A stretch of 64,000 nucleotides of DNA from NCBI GenBank assembly GCA_019359505.1, contig JAHHHD010000003.1, positions 1 through 64,000 of the forward strand, given 5' to 3'. The DNA comes from Drouetiella hepatica Uher 2000/2452 (GTDB taxonomy: Bacteria; Cyanobacteriota; Cyanobacteriia; Elainellales; Elainellaceae). The notes beneath the pieces were generated by a model. The model saw only the letters and a list, made by a program, of their open reading frames with translations, was not told the origin of the DNA and did not search any database. Below, in pieces: positions 19,471 to 28,013 of the stretch; position 1 is the stretch's first letter, and each line of letters starts with the position of its first letter. Made by a program: the position numbers and the translations under genes.

Positions 19471-19905
19471 GTTGAATAGCCGGGATGGGAGGAGAATGGG
19501 TAGTGCTGGCATCAAGTAACTCTTTTAATCATTACCTGATGAGAAATTAGAGATAAGTAAATGAGACATAGTTGAGAACTACGTCATTATTATTTTTAAA
19601 TAGAGGTACGATCGATTCAGGATTACATCCGGATGAATGATCAAAGTTAATGACGGTCATTCGCTTAATTTAGCTCCCGCTGTCCTGGCTTAATTTTGTG
19701 AATTTATAGCTGTCGCCAGTTTGCTTAGGACATTTTGGGTGGGGCGCTTCGCGCCCCACCCAAAATGTCCCCGTCCTCACCCCTTTGGCGGTTACCATAG
19801 CAATCATTACGAAGTTCTAGCTGCAAAAGCGCTACACCGGAGAAGTCGATCCCTTGCTCGATTTCCTCTAACGAATTTCCCCAACGCATCGCTTTTAACC
19901 ATTTG
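19471..19905. other. Divergent intergenic region with palindrome
   Basis: This 435-bp gap between divergent genes is AT-rich from 19516 to 19700. It contains the palindromic repeat at 19711-19777, which cannot be acting as a terminator for converging genes here. No further gene is visible. Confidence 0.45.
19711..19777. repeat. Palindromic repeat family 2, copy 1
   Basis: A 20-bp perfect stem (19728-19747 with 19751-19770, inner part GGTGGGGCGC / GCGCCCCACC) and loop TTC, with flanks TGTCGCCAGTTTGCTTAG and CCCGTCCT. The same unit recurs at 41183-41248. Confidence 0.85.
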
Positions 19906-21429
19906 ATGAGTAAAAACTCCCCTCGTCGATCGCCACGTTCACGCCCTTCACGTCCTGCAAAAAAGGTGTCTCGCTGGCTTGCCAAAGCGATGTCTTCATT
20001 GCGGAACAGAGTCAGAGGCATACTGCAATGGCTGCGTCCCCACCAGCCCATGGGCGTAGGGCTACTATTACTTTGGGTGATTGGCTCTCTGCTGGTGATT
20101 CGAGTGCTTTCAGGAGAATTTCAGACAGGTCAGAGTCAGACGGGTGATCGCTCCCAGTTTGAATCTGCTTTTCAATGGGTTTCTCAAATAGGGGCTTCTG
20201 ATACTGATGCGCGAGCTAGCAAGTTTGGGATCAACCAAATGACTTATAACCGCTGGCGGCGATCGCAAAATCAGCCTTATCGGAATGTGAGTGAAATCAG
20301 CGAAGGTGAAGCCAAAAGACTCTACCAGACTTACTGGCAGCAAGAACATTGTGGCAGCTACGCGGCTCCGCTAGATGCTACCTGCCTCGATACGATGGTT
20401 AGTTTCGGTATGAGCGGCTCCCGTTCAACGACGGAAAGATTCTTTTCAAACCTGCCTACTGATCCTCAGGCAGCGGCGATCGCGGTTCTCAATCGCCGTA
20501 TAGATTATCGTCAGCAGCTCGGCACAAGATATGGAGACCAGTCACCTAACTCCCAAACGCCACTTCGCGGTCAGTATCCGCATTCTGCGGGGCAATCTCA
20601 AGGGCGACAATCTCAAGGGCAGCTCCCACGATCGCTCCAGACTGGAGTTGCACAAGGATTGAGGCGTGATCAAGAGCTGCTTGCCCAAGTCGAAGCCTAC
20701 CGTTCGCCTCAGCCCTCTGGTTCTCTATGGGCAGCCGGATCAACTTTTTTGCAGCGGCTAATTTTTCCCTCTGGCACTTCATCCAGTTCACCATCGCCAC
20801 AACTGCTTTCATCTGACCAAATTCGCGCTAACGCAGAACCCTTCACTGTTGAAGTCTGGATTACCCTAGAAGACGGCACTTCTGCACCCGCCACTGGCAT
20901 TGTGGTTGCTGACGGATTGATTCTCACCAATGCCCATGTGGTTGAGGGTAATCCGCGACCTACCATCCACACGCGCGATCGGCTGCAAAATGAGCAAACC
21001 TACAGCGGACAGGTCATTGCAGACGATCGCAGCGTCGATATGGCGCTCATCCAGATCTCTGCCAGGGGATTGCCGATCGCCCCTTTAGCGGACAGCACGG
21101 CTCAGGTGAAAGTGGGAGACACTGTATATGCGTTAGGTTCTCCAGTGGGCTTTCATTGGAAGTTAACCACGGCAAAAGTGATTGAAGTGCAGAGTCAATG
21201 CGGTCTTCCAGGATTGAAGTGTATTCGGATGCCGCGAAATTTCTTGCACCCCGGCAACAGCGGCGGCCCCCTGCTTGACGCAACTGGAATGGTGATTGGC
21301 ATCAACCGAGCCGTACAGGGCAGTACAGGCGAGGGAGTCAGCATTCCTGTTGAAGAAATTAAGCGCTTTCTACAGGAGGAAGGACTGCGATCGGCAGCAC
21401 ATAAGCCTGATCTCTCCAACCTGACTTAA
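19906..21429 (+). CDS. GH108-like / trypsin-like serine protease fusion protein
   Basis: A 507-residue protein. A basic N-terminus and one membrane helix (about 49-66) come first. A domain of about 100 residues (about 83-205) follows, resembling glycoside hydrolase family 108: KFGINQMTYNRW and GEAKRLYQTYWQQEHCG. The catalytic Glu of the usual EGGY motif is missing, so it probably binds rather than cleaves. After a Gln/Ser-rich linker a trypsin-like S1C domain (about 295-495) has the full triad: His344 in LTNAHVVEG, Asp378 in DMALIQI and Ser452 in PGNSGGPLLD. There is no PDZ domain. It may be a membrane-anchored periplasmic protease targeted to peptidoglycan (inference). Confidence 0.8.
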   Translation: MSKNSPRRSPRSRPSRPAKKVSRWLAKAMSSLRNRVRGILQWLRPHQPMGVGLLLLWVIGSLLVIRVLSGEFQTGQSQTGDRSQFESAFQWVSQIGASDTDARASKFGINQMTYNRWRRSQNQPYRNVSEISEGEAKRLYQTYWQQEHCGSYAAPLDATCLDTMVSFGMSGSRSTTERFFSNLPTDPQAAAIAVLNRRIDYRQQLGTRYGDQSPNSQTPLRGQYPHSAGQSQGRQSQGQLPRSLQTGVAQGLRRDQELLAQVEAYRSPQPSGSLWAAGSTFLQRLIFPSGTSSSSPSPQLLSSDQIRANAEPFTVEVWITLEDGTSAPATGIVVADGLILTNAHVVEGNPRPTIHTRDRLQNEQTYSGQVIADDRSVDMALIQISARGLPIAPLADSTAQVKVGDTVYALGSPVGFHWKLTTAKVIEVQSQCGLPGLKCIRMPRNFLHPGNSGGPLLDATGMVIGINRAVQGSTGEGVSIPVEEIKRFLQEEGLRSAAHKPDLSNLT

Positions 21430-21482
21430 CGCCATACCCTTTTGCCTTCCCGCATTTATTGTTGTGCGCTTACACGCGTTGG

Positions 21483-22310
21483 CTATACGCCGGGTCTAAT
21501 CACAAAATCGTCAAACCAGGCATGTTCAGCAGAACCTTCGCTAGGCTGATCGCTCTCTGCAAATAGCCCTACCTTGACGGGACCTTCAGGCAAATTGCAG
21601 GAAGTCTCAAAATGACGTATCCAGGGCGTTTTTTCGTTCTCACGAATTTCAGAAAGTAATCTGCCCTTACTGTAGGTCAGCCTAAACTCTACTTGGGTTT
21701 TGGGATGCCAAGGCAAATCAATTAAGTCCTCTGGTGTTCTGGAGTCTACGCCGTCAGTTTCCTTTAGGAGAACCACAACAATCTGCTGCATGATATTGAA
21801 CTCAATAACGACTTTGCAATAATTATCGAGGTCATTAAACAGCAGAATGCCTGCCTGCCCAAAAGCCTTTTCGTTATAAAAACCGACTTTGCACTGCACC
21901 TGAAACCCTTCTGTAAGTCGGTACCCTACCCGATAGAGAATAGGGACAGGAGTTTGTCCGTGATAGGTGTCGGGAGTGCGGTAGAATCCGTGACCTTGAT
22001 AGCGGCGCATGTCTAAGCGCCCCTCCAAAAGCTTCCAATCAGATGGAGACTCATTTACCCAGTAATATCCGGGCTTCAAAGTTGATCCCTCAAAACCATC
22101 GGTGAATATTTCATCAGGTTGAGATATCTGAGTAGATGGAGAGCTTTGAGTAAATTGAGATATCTGAGTAGGCTGAGAGCTTTGAGTAGGCTGAGATATT
22201 TGAGTAGGCTGAGACACTCTAGAAGAACGCGCGTTTACAAGAGTAACAGCCTGCACGGTTCCAAAGGCAGTTGCCATTAAGACAAACTCTCGTCTTCCTA
22301 TCATTGCCAT
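21483..22310 (-). CDS. Exported DUF1349-like protein with TQIS-type repeats
   Basis: A 275-residue protein. It begins MIGRREFVLMATAFGTVQAV, a signal sequence with a twin-Arg-like start. Next is a tandem repeat of about seven SQPTQI(S)-type units (about 32-66). The rest (about 70-275) looks like a concanavalin-type lectin/glucanase fold of the DUF1349 group: GYYWVNESPSDWKLLEGRLDM, FGQAGILLFNDLDNYCKVVIE and ending WFDDFVIRP. Members are thought to bind carbohydrate, but the ligand is unknown. The repeats are also clear at DNA level (TGAGTAGGCTGAGA, 22160-22215), and their number may vary between strains. It converges with the upstream protease gene. Confidence 0.65.
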   Translation of the reverse strand: MAMIGRREFVLMATAFGTVQAVTLVNARSSRVSQPTQISQPTQSSQPTQISQFTQSSPSTQISQPDEIFTDGFEGSTLKPGYYWVNESPSDWKLLEGRLDMRRYQGHGFYRTPDTYHGQTPVPILYRVGYRLTEGFQVQCKVGFYNEKAFGQAGILLFNDLDNYCKVVIEFNIMQQIVVVLLKETDGVDSRTPEDLIDLPWHPKTQVEFRLTYSKGRLLSEIRENEKTPWIRHFETSCNLPEGPVKVGLFAESDQPSEGSAEHAWFDDFVIRPGV

Positions 22311-22615
22311 AATACTTTTCCTCCGCTGTTAGATTCCATCATCCACCTACAGATTTTTCGGCAGCTTCCGTAAAACCCGTCAGATCTGAGTTTAGGTCTG
22401 GGCTATGGGCGAAACTGCTCTCAAAAATTACCTAAATCTTCATCAGGATGCACTCTGGAATACAGCCATTGATCCCAGTCACGGAAGCCAGGATTTTTAA
22501 CTGAACGTAGATATATTGCCTCAGGCTTTTCTATATTAATCCACTCTATTTAGCTTCCATCTCTACCTTAAGACGGTGGCGCTTGGAAAGCCTTCCTGAA
22601 AGTTGAGACAAACAG
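22311..22615. other. Intergenic region without recognisable features
   Basis: 305 bp between two minus-strand genes. I see no gene, repeat or strong hairpin. It presumably holds the promoter of the exported protein gene. Confidence 0.4.
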
Positions 22616-24349
22616 CTAACTGAGTCTTTCTCTAATTTGTCCGGGTCTACCCCATAGTACGCGCTCCTGCTTATAGATCACCATTCCGGGCTTTGCGCCC
22701 TTGGGCTTGTAGACAAGCTTGGGTTCTGTATAGACCACCGGAGCCTGATCGCCTTGGCGCGCCCGACTGTAGTAAGCCGCCAAGTCTGCCGCGCACTGTA
22801 GATCGATCGCATCGGCAACGGCTCCAGGCTCTAGGCGCAGCAGCACATGGCTTCCAGGAATCTCTTGAGTGTGGAACCAAAGATCGTAATCTCCGGCGAC
22901 GCGGAACGTCAGCTGATCGTTCTGACGGTTGTTGCGACCAATCAACACCTCGAAACCATTGGGAGTGCGATCGCGCAAAAAGTTCGTCGTTTCAGCCGCA
23001 CCCGTATTCCGGTAGCGCTGCTCAGGATCATCCATGTAGCTTTGCTGAATCAGCTCCTCGCGGATTTCTGCCAGAGACACCAGATCTTCGGGATTGATGT
23101 ACTGATCAAACTGAGCGATCGCCACCTCAATTTGCTCCAGGTAATGAATCTCAGCCTGAACTTCCGCTAACAGCGGCTCTAGGGCAAGGCGCGATCGCTT
23201 TAGCTTTTGGTGCCGCTTGTAGAACGCCTGAGCATTCTGTACGGCGTTCTTTTCAGGATTGAGCGGAATCTGGACAGGCTGCTCGGTGGTAAAGTCAGTC
23301 AGAGTAATTTGCTTCATTCCGGGCTGCCATTCATGCAGGTAGGCCATCAGCAAATCAGCCTGTTCGCGGTACTGGTCGGCATTGTCTGACTGTTGTAGCC
23401 GCGACTGAAAATCTTTTGCCTTCACGTACAGCTTTTTCAGAATATTGCTCAACTTTTGGCTAATTTGGTGCCGCAACTGAGAAAAGTCCTGCTGGTTTAG
23501 CTCATCGGTATAGTAGCGATTTAATAGCGCCTGCACCGTTTTCTCAGGTCGCTCTATGCCCCAACCCATGACCGTGTAACCTGACGATCGCCATCCCGGC
23601 TGAAACTGCTCCTGCTCTAGTCCGTTCAGCCAGGTTTGCCAGCCCTGAAAGAGCTGCTGCCAATCCAGTGCCGTCAGCGTTTCGGTAGACTGCTCAGGGT
23701 CTAGCCCTGCCGCGTCAATCATCGACAGCACCAGCGCCGAACTTAACCCGCGATAGCATTTAATCAAATTTCGTCGCAGCGATCCCGGAATCAGGCTCAA
23801 CCGCTCTTGCCAGCGCGATTGAGATTCCGTTAACGTCGGCACAGCATCCGTTAGCGCCGGGGGAAATTCGTAGGGCTGACCAGTTTGGATGGGTCGGACT
23901 CTGGACTGCTGAGCGCTGACCTGATGCGCCGCCGTCACAATTAGATCCTCTTGATTGGTCAAAATTACGTTGCTGTAGTTGCCCATGATTTCGACATAGA
24001 GATGCCAGAGGGCGCTATCTCCGGGGCGGCGGGCGAACTGCAAGTCTATCACCCGCTCCCAGGGAGAGAGGGGAACGATCGCCACCAGTGCCAAACTGCC
24101 CAACTGATGCCGTAACTGCTGGCTAAAGGTAAAGGTATCGGGTAGCCGAGGCGGCGGGTCACCCATACAGACGCGAGCCGCCTGGGGATGCCAGGAGAGG
24201 GTGAGCCAACCCCGCTGATCTAGGGTGCGGAGCGCTAGGGCGATCGTGTGGCGATCGATCTGATACACCTGCTCCAGCCGAGCCGGAAGCCAATCGGCTC
24301 TGAGTTCGGCACAGGCAGCCATTAAGGTTGTAAAGTCTACAGGTTGCAC
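22616..24349 (-). CDS. rqcH: NFACT-family protein RqcH
   Basis: This 577-residue homologue of bacterial RqcH (formerly fibronectin-binding protein A) binds stalled 50S-nascent chain complexes and recruits tRNA-Ala to add alanine tails marking the peptide for degradation. The NFACT-N domain is at about 1-220 (opening DFTTLMAACAEL, IMGNYSNVILTN near 120), followed by helix-hairpin-helix and coiled-coil parts (about 280-420). The NFACT-R domain is at about 455-560: GFEVLIGRNNRQNDQLTF and DLWFHTQEIPGSHVLLRL. The length is normal. It stands alone, divergent from the RemA-family gene. Confidence 0.93.
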   Translation of the reverse strand: MQPVDFTTLMAACAELRADWLPARLEQVYQIDRHTIALALRTLDQRGWLTLSWHPQAARVCMGDPPPRLPDTFTFSQQLRHQLGSLALVAIVPLSPWERVIDLQFARRPGDSALWHLYVEIMGNYSNVILTNQEDLIVTAAHQVSAQQSRVRPIQTGQPYEFPPALTDAVPTLTESQSRWQERLSLIPGSLRRNLIKCYRGLSSALVLSMIDAAGLDPEQSTETLTALDWQQLFQGWQTWLNGLEQEQFQPGWRSSGYTVMGWGIERPEKTVQALLNRYYTDELNQQDFSQLRHQISQKLSNILKKLYVKAKDFQSRLQQSDNADQYREQADLLMAYLHEWQPGMKQITLTDFTTEQPVQIPLNPEKNAVQNAQAFYKRHQKLKRSRLALEPLLAEVQAEIHYLEQIEVAIAQFDQYINPEDLVSLAEIREELIQQSYMDDPEQRYRNTGAAETTNFLRDRTPNGFEVLIGRNNRQNDQLTFRVAGDYDLWFHTQEIPGSHVLLRLEPGAVADAIDLQCAADLAAYYSRARQGDQAPVVYTEPKLVYKPKGAKPGMVIYKQERVLWGRPGQIRERLS

Positions 24350-24652
24350 AGAGGATGAGAGAGATAAAGAGTATTGCGGGAAAAGTGATTTAAGCGCTCA
24401 AAACCCTAAATTTTTGATGAAGCATTTCATCATTTAAGTCAAGAGTTTTAAGGAATTGAGAGGTTTAAGTTCTGAACTTTCTAAATTTAAGTTGAGTACA
24501 GTACCTTAAGATTCAGGGTGTAACCGCCAAACTTTCTAAAAATTGAGAATATTTCTGTCTTTGGATAGAGTGATGTGGTTGTAGGTCAATATTTTTCCCG
24601 ATAACATAAAAAGGCAACAAGGTTCCTGATCGGCTACGAAAACGGGTTACTT
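24350..24652. other. Divergent intergenic region, rqcH / RemA-like gene
   Basis: A 303-bp AT-rich region between divergent genes, presumably with both promoters. I see no hairpin or repeat I would name. Confidence 0.4.
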
Positions 24653-24919
24653 ATGGATATTAAGCTCATAAACATTGGATTTGGCAACATTGTGTCTGCC
24701 AGTCGGGTCATTGCAATCGTAAGCCCAGAGTCAGCTCCGATCAAACGAATCATTACAGATGCTCGTGAACGCAATCAGCTCATTGATGCGACCTATGGTC
24801 GTCGGACGCGAGCCGTCATCATTACAGATTCAGGACATGTTGTGCTCTCGGCCATTCAACCTGAAACAGTTGCAAATCGCTTTGTGGTCAGTAAAGATAT
24901 GGCAGGAGAAGATAAGTAG
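24653..24919 (+). CDS. RemA-family (DUF370) DNA-binding regulator
   Basis: An 88-residue protein of the DUF370/RemA family. The opening [22 protein letters not shown] and the block [18 protein letters not shown] are conserved throughout the family. In Bacillus RemA activates biofilm matrix genes and forms ring-like oligomers that bind DNA; in cyanobacteria its targets are not known to me. The ending lies about 100 bp before gmk, and the pairing of this family with guanylate kinase is a common gene order in bacteria, so they may be co-transcribed. Confidence 0.88.
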   Translation: MDIKLINIGFGNIVSASRVIAIVSPESAPIKRIITDARERNQLIDATYGRRTRAVIITDSGHVVLSAIQPETVANRFVVSKDMAGEDK

Positions 24920-25018
24920 CTCGGTTCAATAAAATCGATATCTTGCAAAGTCAACAGTGTTTTGTAGAATCAACAGAGTATACTGAACTACATTTGGCGA
25001 TCGCACAACGGTACAGAT

Positions 25019-25588
25019 ATGGCTAAAGGTAGACTAATTGTACTGACTGGACCCAGCGGTGTCGGCAAAGGTACGTTGCTGCAATCCCTGTTTGCGCGTC
25101 ATCCAGAACTGTACTTATCCACTTCTGTGACCACCCGTGCGCCTCGTCCGGGGGAGATCCACGGACAGCACTACTACTTTGTCACGCGTACCGAGTTTGA
25201 ACGCATGGTGGCAGAGGGCGACCTACTGGAGTGGGCAGAGTTTGCCGGAAACTGCTACGGTACGCCTCGCCGCCCCGTAGAGGAGCAAATTCAGCAAGGG
25301 CGATGGGTTGTCCTAGAACTTGAGCTTCAAGGCGCTAGACAAATTCACAAAAGCTTTCCAGAGGCGCTGCGTGTTTTCATTATGCCGCCTTCGCTGACCG
25401 AGCTGGAGCAGCGCCTACGCAACCGAGGGCAGGATACTGAAGAGGCGATCGTCCGTCGTTTGAAAACTGCTAGAGCTGAAATAGCAGCCGTTGACGAGTT
25501 CGATTTTCAGGTCGTTAACGATGATTTAGACAAAGCGCTACACCGCATTGAACAAGCTTTGTTTATGCCGATCGCCAGCGGTGCGTAA
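25019..25588 (+). CDS. gmk: Guanylate kinase
   Basis: This 189-residue enzyme phosphorylates GMP to GDP in purine nucleotide recycling. The P-loop LTGPSGVGKGTLL lies at about residues 8-20. The GMP-binding segment follows as TSVTTRAPRPGEIHGQHYYF with the conserved Arg, Tyr and Glu residues, and the lid region includes LRNRGQDTEEAIVRRLKTA. Length is normal for the family. The ATG at 25019 is the only good start. It follows the RemA-family gene and precedes the accessory repeat region. Confidence 0.95.
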   Translation: MAKGRLIVLTGPSGVGKGTLLQSLFARHPELYLSTSVTTRAPRPGEIHGQHYYFVTRTEFERMVAEGDLLEWAEFAGNCYGTPRRPVEEQIQQGRWVVLELELQGARQIHKSFPEALRVFIMPPSLTELEQRLRNRGQDTEEAIVRRLKTARAEIAAVDEFDFQVVNDDLDKALHRIEQALFMPIASGA

Positions 25589-25623
25589 ATAAAGCTTGCA
25601 GCAGAAGCTCATCAAGCAAATTG

Positions 25624-25740
25624 GGGCGATCGCTCCTCTCTTAAACTACCCTGCTGTCAGGCAGAGCCGAAAGCTTGGGAAGGGTGAGCGATCGCACTCT
25701 GCAACAAAGATTACTGGGATAAATCTATGCAAAGTTGAAA
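25624..25740. repeat. Accessory-region repeat, copy 1
   Basis: Contains GGGCGATCGCTCCTCTC..., CTGCTGTCAGGCAGAGCC, AAGCTTGGGAAGGG and GCGATCGCACTCTGCAACA in the order also found at 26792-26955 and partly at 27797-27873. A 72-codon open frame spans it but consists of repeat sequence, so it is not called as a gene. Confidence 0.75.
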
Positions 25741-25849
25741 ATTGGGAGAGGGTGGGAGCGATCGCACGATTAGCAATTAAGCACACAGGCGCAGTTCTCT
25801 CTGACAAGAATTGATAAACTGTTGATCGGAACTCTGAGGTCAAAGACCT

Positions 25850-26065
25850 ATGCTCAAGAACTCTTCAACGATTAGCATCTCTTCTGAAATAATGGGCGGC
25901 ACTCCGGTTTTTGCTGGCACTAGGGTTCCTGTGCAGACGCTTCTGGATTATCTTAAAGCTGGAGAATCGATCGACGATTTTTTAGATGGATTTCCAACGG
26001 TGGCTAGGGAGAAAGTGATCACCTTTCTAGAGGAAGTAGGAAAACGGTTCATTAGCGTAGCATAA
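25850..26065 (+). CDS. DUF433 protein, solitary antitoxin-like
   Basis: A 71-residue DUF433 protein: ISSEIMGGTPVFAGTRVPVQ followed by LLDYLKAGESIDDFLDGFPTV is the family signature, a winged-helix-like fold. DUF433 proteins are usually the antitoxin of a pair with a DUF5615 PIN-like toxin directly downstream. Here no toxin follows; the next gene, 42 bp on, is another DUF433 antitoxin. It may have lost its partner, or it may bind the DUF5615 toxin at 26386. An upstream HIP1-containing repeat borders it. Confidence 0.82.
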   Translation: MLKNSSTISISSEIMGGTPVFAGTRVPVQTLLDYLKAGESIDDFLDGFPTVAREKVITFLEEVGKRFISVA

Positions 26066-26107
26066 AATAGTGGAATGACATGAAGCTATTGTTGAGATGA
26101 TTTTACT

Positions 26108-26389
26108 ATGGTTCAAACCACAGAGCACCTTTATATCGTCAGAGATGAGCAGATTCTAGGCAGTGAACCAATTATTAAAGGAACGCGTACACCTGTTAGG
26201 GCAATTGTTGAGACTTGGCGCATGGGAATTGCCCCTGAAGAGATTTCAAAGGGATTACCCCACCTCACCCTTGCACAAATATTCAATGCGTTGAGTTATT
26301 ACAGCGATCATCAAGATGAGATTAACGCTTATATTGAGCGAAACCGCATCCCCGATGACTTAATTGATCCATTAGTGATCGATCTATGA
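26108..26389 (+). CDS. DUF433 antitoxin of the DUF433/DUF5615 pair
   Basis: A 93-residue protein with the DUF433 pattern: VRDEQILGSEPIIKGTRTPV, then IVETWRMGIAPEEISKGLPHL and a C-terminal helix ending DPLVIDL. It overlaps the downstream toxin gene by 4 bp (ATGA), the arrangement typical of type II toxin-antitoxin operons. It should neutralise the toxin and repress the operon. Sequence identity with the DUF433 gene just upstream is low beyond the motif, so this is not a recent tandem duplication. Confidence 0.85.
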   Translation: MVQTTEHLYIVRDEQILGSEPIIKGTRTPVRAIVETWRMGIAPEEISKGLPHLTLAQIFNALSYYSDHQDEINAYIERNRIPDDLIDPLVIDL

Positions 26390-26733
26390 GTAGCCTATTT
26401 ATTCGTCTGTATCTGGACGAAGATGTCAATGTATTGGTGGCAGATTTACTGAATGCGAAAGGATTTGATGCTTTAACCGTAAGAGATGCGGAGCAACTTC
26501 AGGCAAGTGATGAAGAGCAACTTGCCTACGCAGTCAATCAACAAAGGGCATTTGTTACCCACAACCGTAGTGATTTTGAAGAACTTATCCAGACTTATTT
26601 TGATGCAGAACGAAAGCACTATGGCGTAATTTTAGCTGTCCGTCGTTCGCCTCAAATAATTGCACAGCGATTATTGGCAATTTTGAACCAAGTCACAGCA
26701 GATGAGATGGAAAATCAGGTTCGATATATCTAA
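26386..26733 (+). CDS. DUF5615 PIN-like toxin
   Basis: A 115-residue PIN-like protein. Acidic residues of the putative nuclease centre are visible: RLYLDEDVNVLVADLL at the start, EEQLAYA in the middle and VTHNRSDFEEL (about residues 58-68). Proteins of this group are predicted RNases partnered with DUF433 antitoxins. The 4-bp overlap with the antitoxin supports this. The gene is followed by the second accessory-region repeat. Confidence 0.85.
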   Translation: MSSLFIRLYLDEDVNVLVADLLNAKGFDALTVRDAEQLQASDEEQLAYAVNQQRAFVTHNRSDFEELIQTYFDAERKHYGVILAVRRSPQIIAQRLLAILNQVTADEMENQVRYI

Positions 26734-26791
26734 TTATTCAGTTAGACGGCTTGCTTTTGGGTTTCCAAGTGCGAAGTTGAAAACCTGGATG

Positions 26792-26955
26792 GGCGATCGC
26801 GCTCTGCAACAAAAATCACTGGGATGAATTTATGCAAAGTTGGAGAGGGGGCGATCGCTCCTCTCTTAAACTAATCTGCTGTCAGGCAGAGCCGGAAGCT
26901 TGGGAAGGGTGGGCAATCGCGCTCTGCAACAATCACTGGGATAAATTCATGCAGG
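26792..26955. repeat. Accessory-region repeat, copy 2 (double)
   Basis: Holds two copies of the word GC(G/A)ATCGCGCTCTGCAACA(A)... (26792 and 26912) around the CTCCTCTCTTAAACTA...CTGTCAGGCAGAGCC part. It matches 25624-25740 over most of its length and 27797-27873 partly. Confidence 0.75.
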
Positions 26956-26990
26956 GAGATTGAAGGAACGATCGCCCTACAACCTTAAAA

Positions 26991-27485
26991 TTAAGCTTCG
27001 TTGACGACATCCAAAATCTTGTTGTACAAGGCTGTGGACACTCTAAATTCTGATGTTGCAATCAGGGCATCCATCAAGGGTCTAACGGCAACAATTAGAT
27101 TTTTCCCCTTTGCCTCAATTAGGATACCTAATAATCCAGTAATCCTAATGCCTAAGCGATCGGCTTCTGCTCTGCCACGACGCTCATCAATCAAGAGCAG
27201 ATCTGCATCAAGCTCTAGGGCAAGAGCGATCGCCTCAGACTCTCCAGGATCTAGCTTCACCTCGTCTTGAAGACGTTCAACGATTTCGCGGCTAATCACC
27301 TGTCTGACTTCAACCCAAGGAACTGTCTGAATTTCGAGAGTTCCCGGAACAGGAGGATCGATATCAGCAAGTTCTCGATAGACTGCTTCAGGAATTGTGA
27401 CTTGATCGTAAAGCTGGGGCAAAAGTTGTAGGTAGTGAATTGCCGCTAAATTTGTGATGGCTGACGTATCGCTAACAACAGTCAC
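26991..27485 (-). CDS. DUF3368 PIN-domain toxin
   Basis: A 164-residue PIN-fold protein of the DUF3368 family: VVSDTSAITNLAAI with the first Asp, LDPGESEAIALALELDADLLLIDERRGRAEA with the central acidic cluster (about residues 77-107), and ITGLLGILIEAK. PIN toxins are Mg2+-dependent RNases. It starts at a GTG that overlaps the stop codon of the upstream antitoxin gene (GTGA), so translation is probably coupled. Partner: the UPF0175 antitoxin at 27482-27730. Confidence 0.88.
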   Translation of the reverse strand: MTVVSDTSAITNLAAIHYLQLLPQLYDQVTIPEAVYRELADIDPPVPGTLEIQTVPWVEVRQVISREIVERLQDEVKLDPGESEAIALALELDADLLLIDERRGRAEADRLGIRITGLLGILIEAKGKNLIVAVRPLMDALIATSEFRVSTALYNKILDVVNEA

Positions 27486-27730
27486 AATCGTCCCAATTCA
27501 CGTAAGTTTTTCAGATCTAGGTTAAAGTCTTCGACATCATAGGGGTAAAGTGGAATGCTGCGCTGCTTTAGAAGCTGACGAAAGGTGTTAGGGGGCATCT
27601 CTGCTAACTGACTGGCATAGCCTAGCGTCAGACGACCTGTTTCAAACAGGTGCAGTGCAATTTCTTGGCGAAACTCGCTTGGGGTGAGGTGAGATGCTTG
27701 CAGGATTTCGTCCGAGATTACGACACTCAT
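27482..27730 (-). CDS. UPF0175 antitoxin
   Basis: An 82-residue UPF0175 protein: LTPSEFRQEIALHLFETGRL then LGYASQLAEMPPNTFRQLLKQRSIP is the characteristic helix-turn-helix-like segment. UPF0175 proteins act as antitoxins to DUF3368 toxins, and the 4-bp overlap here shows the pair is intact. It probably binds the operon promoter just upstream, in the 27731-27800 region. Confidence 0.88.
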   Translation of the reverse strand: MSVVISDEILQASHLTPSEFRQEIALHLFETGRLTLGYASQLAEMPPNTFRQLLKQRSIPLYPYDVEDFNLDLKNLRELGRL

Positions 27731-27796
27731 AACAGGGTTACCTTGCCAATAATGCTTTCAGAGTAACCCAAAACCCTCTAGCCTGACAGAGATCCA

Positions 27797-27873
27797 GCGA
27801 TCGCGCTCTGCAACAAAAATCACTGAGATGAATCTATGCAAAATTGGAGGGTGGGGCGATCGTTCCTCTGTAA
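27797..27873. repeat. Accessory-region repeat, copy 3 (partial)
   Basis: Begins GCGATCGCGCTCTGCAACAA and continues with a close copy of the ATCACTG(A/G)GATGAAT(C/T)TATGCAAA segment; it ends near GGGGCGATCGTTCCTCT. It lies upstream of the UPF0175/DUF3368 pair. Confidence 0.7.
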
Positions 27874-28013
27874 ACCACAACTTGGCGTGGAATCTTGGAG
27901 GTAATCGAAGAAGTCAGCTAACGGTTCTAGTCAGCGGCTACCGATCGCTTTAAAACTCATCCAATCGACTTAGACCAGTCCGCTGCACTAGAATCGTTAT
28001 GCTGCATCAACTT

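Noticed and set aside
25596-25814. 72-codon plus-strand frame after gmk.
   Set aside because: Consists almost entirely of the accessory-region repeat, which also occurs in non-coding positions.
25624-27873. CRISPR array in the repeat-rich accessory region.
   Set aside because: Repeats are long, few, irregularly spaced and interrupted by genes; no cas genes are present.
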